Shown here: piece by piece, positions 58,451 to 64,000 of the stretch
Layout of the letters: every line of letters begins with the position of its first letter
Position numbering within the stretch: position 1 is the stretch's first letter
Source: Mycolicibacterium senegalense
GTDB taxonomy: Bacteria > Actinomycetota > Actinomycetes > Mycobacteriales > Mycobacteriaceae
DNA length: 64,000 bases
Assembly (NCBI RefSeq): GCF_019645875.1
Contig: NZ_CP081000.1
Coordinates: 2,542,001 to 2,606,000, forward strand
Direction of reading: 5' to 3'
The notes under the pieces: generated by a model
What the model was told of the DNA's origin: nothing
The model's input: only the letters and a program-made list of their open reading frames with translations
Databases searched by the model: none
Position numbers and translations under genes: made by a program

Positions 58451-59695
58451 TTACCGGCGGCCCGCCGCGGCGGACTGTTCGAGCAGCATCGCCGCGTTCG
58501 CGACGCTGACGTCCGGAGCGGTCATCCCGGCGCCGAACGCCCGCGCGCGCGATGCGTATTCCGGCCGCAGGATCTTCTCCAGCTGAGTTCGCAGTGATTT
58601 GGCCGTGACGCTGGAGAACCGCTGTGCCGATCCGACTCCGAGCCGTTTGATCTGACGGGCGAAGATCGGTTGATCGGCTGCGACCCACAGGATCAGGGCG
58701 GGCACCCCGGCCCGCAGGCCCGCGGCCGTGGTGCCCGAACCGCCGTGATGGACGACGGCACGGCAGAGCGGGAAGACCGCGGCATGGTTGACCGCGCCCA
58801 CCACCTTGACGTGTTCGGCTTGCCGAACAGCCGGCAGATCCCACACGCCGGAGCTGATCAGGGCGCGCTGACCGAGTTCGCCACACACATCGGAGATCAT
58901 CTGCACGGCCTCGGCAGGGTTCTCGACCGGCATGCTGCCGAATCCGAAGTAGATCGGCGGCGGCCCGGCGCCGACCCAGGATGTCACTTCGTCGTCGTGG
59001 TCGGTGCCCAGGCCCATGGTGATCGTGCCGACCAACGGCCGTGTCTCGCCCCATTCCGCGGACAAACCAGGGAAGAGCAGCTTGTCGTACGCCTGAATCT
59101 CCAGCGCCCCACTGTCGACGACGCGCCGGGCCGAGCGGACTCGTGCCGGCGGCAGGCCCAGTTCTCGTCGTTGGGTGTCTTCGGCTTTCTTGGACAGCCG
59201 CCACAGCGCCCATTCCAGGCCGGCGAACCCGGATTCGATCAAACACTTCGGGGCAGGCACCGGGACGATCTGACTGTTCGGGCGGGCCGGGAAATAGTGC
59301 AGAGCGGCCAACGGAATGCCATGGTGCTCGGCGACATTGGCGGCGACCTCTTGATAAGTCGTCCCGGTCAGGATCAGGTCTGCCCCGTGTGCCAGCGGCG
59401 CCAGTGCGGCATTCATGTCCGCCCAGCCTTCGGCGATGTAGGCGATGCCTTCACGGAGGGCGGTGACGGGGTTCTGCGGTTTCCAGAAGTTACGGAACAC
59501 GTCGTTGTCGAGCTGCTTCTGGGAATCGACTCCGTAGGCCGTTGCCGGCGCCAGCCCGACTTTCTCGACGAACTCGATCAGGTTCGGCGGCACAGCCATC
59601 CGAACTTCGTGGCCACGGTCGCGCAAGGCCAGACCGACGGCGGCGCACGGCTCGACATCACCGCGGGTTCCGTGGACTGCCACGACAAACTTCAC
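58451..59695 (-). CDS. GT1-family glycosyltransferase (UGT-like)
   Basis: The 414-residue protein begins MKFVVAVHGTRGDVEPCAAVG, the N-terminal GT1 motif, and has the nucleotide-sugar motif VHHGGSGTTAAGLRAGVP with His316 and His317. It resembles the glycosyltransferases of mycobacterial GPL and LOS loci (Rv1524 and Rv1526c types). It probably transfers a sugar to the lipid core in the cytoplasm. It precedes the GAP gene in a two-gene operon and is divergent from mmpL. Confidence 0.88.
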   Translation of the reverse strand: MKFVVAVHGTRGDVEPCAAVGLALRDRGHEVRMAVPPNLIEFVEKVGLAPATAYGVDSQKQLDNDVFRNFWKPQNPVTALREGIAYIAEGWADMNAALAPLAHGADLILTGTTYQEVAANVAEHHGIPLAALHYFPARPNSQIVPVPAPKCLIESGFAGLEWALWRLSKKAEDTQRRELGLPPARVRSARRVVDSGALEIQAYDKLLFPGLSAEWGETRPLVGTITMGLGTDHDDEVTSWVGAGPPPIYFGFGSMPVENPAEAVQMISDVCGELGQRALISSGVWDLPAVRQAEHVKVVGAVNHAAVFPLCRAVVHHGGSGTTAAGLRAGVPALILWVAADQPIFARQIKRLGVGSAQRFSSVTAKSLRTQLEKILRPEYASRARAFGAGMTAPDVSVANAAMLLEQSAAAGRR

Positions 59696-59944
59696 TGGCT
59701 ACCCCGCTGTCGGTTCAAGGCGCCGAACGCCTGGATTCCGCTACACGCTAGCGGTTGCGGTGGGTTCATGGCCTGCCAGGTTCGGCAGGAACCGCCTGTG
59801 ACGTCGCCAGGCCAGCTGATGGATGCTGTTCGGCGACTTTGCCATTGGGAGGCCGATTTGGCGTCTCATCCGGCGTCGCCGCAGCCTTCGATGATTGCTG
59901 CGCCACCAGGCATTCGTAGCGGTTGTTTGCCTCTGAGAGCCGTG

Positions 59945-59950
59945 TAGCCT
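59945..59950 (+). promoter_or_regulatory. Candidate -10 element, leaderless start of mmpL
   Basis: TAGCCT matches TANNNT and ends 6 bases before ATG 59957, which has no ribosome site. TTGTTT at 59923-59928 with a 16-base spacer could be the -35. Confidence 0.35.
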
Positions 59951-59956
59951 GTTGGG

Positions 59957-62900
59957 ATGTTGAGCCGCGCCAAGGTCAGCGGCGCGTTCGCTCGCGTAAG
60001 TTTCGCCGGCATCGGTCAACTCGTCGTTCGGCATCCCGTGGCGGTCATTGCCGCGTGGTTGCTGCTGGCGGTGTCACTGTTTTTGGCCATTTCACCGCTG
60101 ACAGAGGTGGCCCAACGGAATCCGCCGGACTTCCTGCCGGCGAGCGCACCGGTGCTGGTGGCCGGACAGAAGATGAAGGACGCGTTCCACGAGGCCGACG
60201 CGGGAAATTTCGCCGTGGTGGTGCTGAGCAACGAGAACGGCTTGTCCACCGCCGACGAAGACACTTACCGGCACCTCGTCGAGCGCCTGAAGGCCGACAG
60301 CGACAGCGTGACCTCCACGCAGAACTTCGTCGACATTCCCGAATTGCGCGCGGCCATGACGAGCAAGGACCAGAAGGCCTGGACCTTGCCGGTGAGCCTG
60401 GCCGGAACGATGGGAACCGGGCCCGGGCAGGAGGCGTACCGGAGCGCGATCAAGACCGTCGAGGAGGCCACGCAGAATTCGACACTGTCGGTCAACGTCG
60501 TGGGTGCTGCGGCCACGTTCGACGACATCGACAAGATCGGCGCGCGTGATCAGCACGTCATCGAGATCGCCACCGTCCTGATGGTGCTGACGATCTTGAT
60601 CATCGTCTACCGGAACCTGGTGGCGATGGTCATCCCGTTGATCACCATCGGGGTGTCGATGGTCGTCGCGCAGCAGGTCGTGGCCGGCCTCGGTGAGCTG
60701 GGACTCGGGCTTGGTCCGCAGACGATAGTGCTGATGACCGGCATGCTGATGGGTGCCGGGACCGACTACGCGGTGTTCCTGTTCAGCCGGTATCAGGAAT
60801 TGCTGCGTGCCGGAATGAGCTCCGACGTGGCCATCGTCAGCGCGCTGACCTCGATCGGCGAGGTGATCGCCGGATCGGCGGCGACTGTCGCGATCACGTT
60901 CCTCGGCCTGATGTTCACCACCCTGGGCGCCTTTTCGACTGTCGGTCCGGCGCTGGCGGTGACCGTCTTCATCGGCTTCCTGGCATCGGTGACGCTGCTG
61001 CCCTCGTTGATCACCCTGGCCGGCCGCCGCGGGTGGGTCAAACCTCGCCGAGACGTGACCGGCAGGTTCTGGCGCAGGTCGGGCATCCACGTGGTGCGCC
61101 GTCCGTTCGCGCATCTGGCCGGCAGCCTGGTGATCCTGTTCGCGCTGGCCGCGTGTGCGGCCATGGTCAAGTTCAACTACGACGACCGCAAGGCGCTGCC
61201 TGCCGATTCCGCGAGCAACCGCGGGTATGAGGCGATGGACAAGCATTTCCCCATCAGCCAGACCTTGCAGCAGTTCATCCTCATCCAATCGCCACAGGAT
61301 CTGCGCACGCCCAAGGCGCTTGCCGACATGGAGCAGATGGCCCAGCGGGTCAGCCAGCTCCCCGACATCGACGTGGTGCGCGGTATCACGAGGCCGACCG
61401 GGGAGGTGCTCGAACAGGCCAAGGCCACCTACCAGGCCGGTGAGGTGGGCGGCAAATTGCGCGATGCGTCCAACCTCATCGAGAGCAACAACGACAATCT
61501 CGACAAGCTCAGCGGAGGCGCGCATCAACTCGCCGACGTGTTGGGCCAGGTACGGACCCAGGTGGTCGGCGCGATCGGCTCGGTTCGCGGTCTCGTGGGC
61601 GCACTCGAGGACATGCAGAAGCGCTTCGGCGGATCCAAGACCCTGACCTCCGTTGACAGCACGTCGAGCCTGGTCGGCAATATGCGATCACTCGGGGATG
61701 CGCTCAAGAAGAACCTGAGCCAGGCCAAGGCCATCCGGGACTGGGCGAAGCCGGCCGTCGATGCCCTCAACGTCAGTCCGGCCTGCAATCTCGACCCGGC
61801 CTGTGTGTCGTCGCGGGCAGACCTGCAGCGTGTCGTGGCCGCGTACGACGACGGCACCGCGAACACCATCGCCGATCTCAGCCGGCAGCTCGAGTCCACC
61901 GACGGCAGTTCCACCCTCGATGACACGATCCGTGACCTTGAGGCGACGATGGGTAAGGCGACCAGCGCACTTCAGCAGCTGGGCATGAATGATCCGCAAG
62001 GCCTGCAACAGCAGATCAACACCGCGGTCCAGGGAGCCAACCTGCTGGCCGATTCGAGCCGGCAACTGGCCGATGGCGTGCAGTTGCTCGTCGACCAGAC
62101 CCGCACGATGGGTGGTGGCCTCGACCAGGCATCGGGGTTTCTGCTCGGGATGAAGCGGGACGCGGCGAATCCGCCGATGTCGGGCTTCTACATTCCACCG
62201 GAGATCCTCACCCAAACGGAGTTCGAGAAGGCGGCGAAGCTGTTCGTCTCGGATGACGGCCACACGGTGCGCTACCTCGTCCAGACCGCGCTCAACCCGT
62301 TCGGCAGCGAGGCGATGGATCAGATCGATCAGATCGTCGCGACCGCCAACAGTGCCAAACCGAACACGACGTTGGCCGACGCCGAGATCTCGATGGTCGG
62401 TTTTTCTGCGGTCAACCGCGACATCCGCGGGTTCTACAACGCCGATATCCGCTACATCGTGTGCATCACGTTGATCGTGGTGTTCTTGATCTTGGTGGCG
62501 CTGCTGCGGGCGGTGGTGGCGCCGCTGTACCTCGTGCTCTCGGTGGTGGTTTCCTATCTTTCGGCGCTGGGCATCGGTGTCGTGTTGTTCCAGTTCATCC
62601 TCGGCCGGGAGTTGTCCTGGAGCGTTCCGGGAATGGCGTTCCTGGTCTTGGTCGCGGTGGGTGCCGACTACAACCTGCTGCTCATCTCGCGGATCCGTGA
62701 CGAATCCCGGCTGGGTATCAGATCGGGGGTGATCCGCACGGTAGGGGCGACGGGCGGGGTGATCACCTCGGCCGGTCTGATCTTCGCCGCTTCGATGCTG
62801 GCCTTGACGGTGAGCAGCATCGCCAGCATCGTCGAGATCGGTTTCATCATCGGCGTCGGGCTGTTGCTCGACACGTTCCTGGTCCGCACGATCACCGTGC

Positions 62901-63010
62901 CCGCCGCGGCCGTTCTGATCGGCAAGTTCAACTGGTGGCCGTCGAAACCCCGTGCCGACCGCCGACACGGGGCCGATGCGCGGGATGCCGACGCCTCAGT
63001 GCCGGCTTGA
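59957..63010 (+). CDS. MmpL-family RND lipid transporter
   Basis: The 1017-residue protein has two RND halves. The first has an N-terminal helix, a porter loop and helices with GAGTDYAVFLFSRYQE (Asp270, Tyr271). The second has a helical/coiled-coil loop of about 300 residues, then GADYNLLLISRIRDE (Asp904, Tyr905). The two Asp-Tyr pairs are the proton-relay sites of MmpL3-type pumps. The long second loop is of the cluster-I MmpL type that exports trehalose or glycolipids. It is divergent from the glycosyltransferase (261-base gap) and probably moves the cluster product to the periplasm. Confidence 0.92.
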   Translation: MLSRAKVSGAFARVSFAGIGQLVVRHPVAVIAAWLLLAVSLFLAISPLTEVAQRNPPDFLPASAPVLVAGQKMKDAFHEADAGNFAVVVLSNENGLSTADEDTYRHLVERLKADSDSVTSTQNFVDIPELRAAMTSKDQKAWTLPVSLAGTMGTGPGQEAYRSAIKTVEEATQNSTLSVNVVGAAATFDDIDKIGARDQHVIEIATVLMVLTILIIVYRNLVAMVIPLITIGVSMVVAQQVVAGLGELGLGLGPQTIVLMTGMLMGAGTDYAVFLFSRYQELLRAGMSSDVAIVSALTSIGEVIAGSAATVAITFLGLMFTTLGAFSTVGPALAVTVFIGFLASVTLLPSLITLAGRRGWVKPRRDVTGRFWRRSGIHVVRRPFAHLAGSLVILFALAACAAMVKFNYDDRKALPADSASNRGYEAMDKHFPISQTLQQFILIQSPQDLRTPKALADMEQMAQRVSQLPDIDVVRGITRPTGEVLEQAKATYQAGEVGGKLRDASNLIESNNDNLDKLSGGAHQLADVLGQVRTQVVGAIGSVRGLVGALEDMQKRFGGSKTLTSVDSTSSLVGNMRSLGDALKKNLSQAKAIRDWAKPAVDALNVSPACNLDPACVSSRADLQRVVAAYDDGTANTIADLSRQLESTDGSSTLDDTIRDLEATMGKATSALQQLGMNDPQGLQQQINTAVQGANLLADSSRQLADGVQLLVDQTRTMGGGLDQASGFLLGMKRDAANPPMSGFYIPPEILTQTEFEKAAKLFVSDDGHTVRYLVQTALNPFGSEAMDQIDQIVATANSAKPNTTLADAEISMVGFSAVNRDIRGFYNADIRYIVCITLIVVFLILVALLRAVVAPLYLVLSVVVSYLSALGIGVVLFQFILGRELSWSVPGMAFLVLVAVGADYNLLLISRIRDESRLGIRSGVIRTVGATGGVITSAGLIFAASMLALTVSSIASIVEIGFIIGVGLLLDTFLVRTITVPAAAVLIGKFNWWPSKPRADRRHGADARDADASVPA

Positions 63011-63730
63011 GGTCAGCCACCGCGTCTTGATTCGCCAGGAGTGGGCGGAGGCCAGCGCGAAGATCGCGCCGCATGCGCACGCGAAAACCCAGACCAGGCG
63101 GCCGTTTTCGATGGGCTGCAGGGCCGGCACCAGCGACGTGACGATCCTGGTGGCGCAGGCGAGCATCCCGCTGACCGAGGCGAACAGGTAGATGTTGGCG
63201 ATCCGTCGGGATTGCGGGTCGCGGCGTAGCACCAGCATGGCCCGGGCGCCGTAGCCCAGCAGGTAGAGCAAGGTGCCGCAGAGCAGGATCCAGTAGGCAC
63301 TGAGCCAGAAGTCCGTCGGCACCTGGAAGAAGTCGGCCCGGTACACCGCGGCGCCGTTGCCCATCCAGAACGTGGCGAGCAGGACGGGGATGCAGATGGT
63401 GGCCGGTCGCTCCACGTACTGCTTGAAGGAGCGTTGCATGGCGTTGTCGTCCTGCAGGCGGCCCAGGGAGTTGTAGACGATGGCCGAGGCGGCCACGATG
63501 TAGGCGTCGTGGCCGATGTAGTCCTCGACGTTCCACTTACCGGTCAGCTGGTACAGAACATGCCCGATGGTTTCCGAGGCCCAAGGGGACATCAGGAACA
63601 CCGCTACGCCTTGGAGGGCGATGTTCAGGGTGGCGGCCACTTCCCACCGGCAGGACCAGGTGACCCTTCTGATCCACAGACTCCATGCGATGCAGCCCAG
63701 TGTGATGGCGATGAGGGTGGCGACGGACAT
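62996..63730 (-). CDS. Seven-helix hypothetical membrane protein
   Basis: The 244-residue protein has about six or seven hydrophobic segments: an N-terminal helix (MSVATLIAITLGCIAWSLWI), then (WEVAATLNIALQGVAVFL), (AYIVAASAIVYNSLG), (ATICIPVLLATFWM), (YWILLCGTLLYLLGYGARAM), (IYLFASVSGMLACATRI) and (WVFACACGAIFALASA). No function is known to me. Its 3' end overlaps the mmpL end by 15 bases. It lies 43 bases downstream of a partial gene on the same strand, with which it may form a pair. Confidence 0.75.
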   Translation of the reverse strand: MSVATLIAITLGCIAWSLWIRRVTWSCRWEVAATLNIALQGVAVFLMSPWASETIGHVLYQLTGKWNVEDYIGHDAYIVAASAIVYNSLGRLQDDNAMQRSFKQYVERPATICIPVLLATFWMGNGAAVYRADFFQVPTDFWLSAYWILLCGTLLYLLGYGARAMLVLRRDPQSRRIANIYLFASVSGMLACATRIVTSLVPALQPIENGRLVWVFACACGAIFALASAHSWRIKTRWLTSSRH

Positions 63731-63773
63731 AGCGATTGCCTCGGGAGATCGTGCGGGAACAGGCGCGCCGCTG

Positions 63774-64000
63774 CTAGAGCGGGGGAGCGTCGGGTCGTGG
63801 GGTCAGTTCGGACAACTTCTTGGGCCGGTGGACGGCGGGACGGACACGGGTGGAGGTGTTCACCGGGGCCACCGTCACCGGTGACGACTCCATGTAGTGC
63901 CACACTTCCTGGCGACTCATCAGCCCGAATCGGATCTGCAGGTCGGGATAGCTGAGGTGGAAGCGGTCGGCTACCTGCCGCAGCTCCTCGGCATTGGGAT
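63774..64000 (-). CDS. C-terminal end of an unidentified protein
   Basis: The last 74 codons of a minus-strand gene enter from the right edge. The visible part is ELRQVADRFHLSYPDLQIR, then FGLMSRQEVWHYMESSPV and a basic Pro-rich tail before the TAG stop at 63774-63776. The coding bias is good. The text resembles the C-terminus of a small regulator, perhaps with a helix-turn-helix outside the window, but this cannot be verified. It lies 43 bases upstream of the seven-helix protein gene and on the same strand. Confidence 0.6.
   Translation of the reverse strand, partial: PNAEELRQVADRFHLSYPDLQIRFGLMSRQEVWHYMESSPVTVAPVNTSTRVRPAVHRPKKLSELTPRPDAPPL

Noticed and set aside
58440..59246. Upstream extension of the GAP protein to 504 residues
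   Set aside because: The extension runs through the glycosyltransferase gene in another frame. The conserved GAP N-terminus begins at 58439.
44041..63010. Sulfolipid or trehalose polyphleate locus
   Set aside because: Genes for those differ in order and content: no stf0/sap pair and no PE gene, and the GAP plus glycosyltransferase fits LOS or GPL loci better. The possibility is not excluded.
44041..63010. Glycopeptidolipid locus
   Set aside because: No non-ribosomal peptide synthetase gene is present.

Overview
The window looks like a chromosomal segment of a mycobacterium, probably a rapid grower of the Mycolicibacterium type. The DNA is GC-rich. Gene order follows the Mycobacterium tuberculosis region that runs, from memory, roughly from Rv1451 (ctaB) to Rv1497 (lipL): ctaB, qor, ctaA, an ABC exporter, mptB, the suf operon, trxA, echA12, an ABC-F gene, acnR/acn, ripA/ripB, moxR1 with two companions, fabG1-inhA-hemH, an NfeD/SPFH pair, a DedA-type gene, mutA-mutB-meaB and lipL. 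No rRNA, tRNA, CRISPR array, insertion sequence or prophage was recognised. The species cannot be fixed from this stretch.

Layout. Positions 1-8.4 kb carry cytochrome oxidase heme genes (ctaB end, ctaA), oxidoreductases, a degenerate ATP-grasp protein, a two-gene ABC exporter and the mannosyltransferase mptB. Positions 8.5-14.8 kb are the tightly coupled sufR-B-D-C-S-U-T operon, with a SufR-like operator at its 5' end. Positions 14.8-19.9 kb hold small unknown genes, thioredoxin, an enoyl-CoA hydratase and an ABC-F ATPase. Positions 19.9-24.2 kb hold aconitase with its TetR regulator and a Rv1476-type membrane protein. Positions 24.4-29.9 kb hold the peptidoglycan endopeptidases RipA (frameshifted in this sequence) and RipB, and the MoxR/DUF58/VWA set. 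Positions 30-32.7 kb are fabG1-inhA (mycolic acid FAS-II) and ferrochelatase. Positions 32.8-36.1 kb are envelope-associated unknowns. Positions 36.3-41.4 kb are methylmalonyl-CoA mutase and its chaperone. Positions 41.4-43.1 kb are a lipoprotein and LipL, closed by a strong terminator.

From 44.0 to 63.0 kb lies the accessory core: a lipid-glycoconjugate cluster. It has a 2093-residue Mas/Pks5-type polyketide synthase, a PapA acyltransferase, three tandem paralogous HxxxDG acyltransferases, a fatty acyl-AMP ligase, a GAP-type membrane protein, a GT1 glycosyltransferase and an MmpL transporter. The content resembles lipooligosaccharide (LOS) loci. The position, immediately after lipL, is where M. 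tuberculosis carries its LOS-like locus remnant (pks5, papA4, fadD25, mmpL12). A 976-bp gap of lower GC separates lipL from the cluster and probably contains its control region.

A plausible working model: FadD activates a starter fatty acid, the PKS extends it with methylmalonyl units (the upstream mutAB/meaB genes act on that pool), PapA and the three acyltransferases place chains on a sugar core, the glycosyltransferase adds sugar, and MmpL with GAP moves the product outward. The function is inferred from families and context; the product is unknown.
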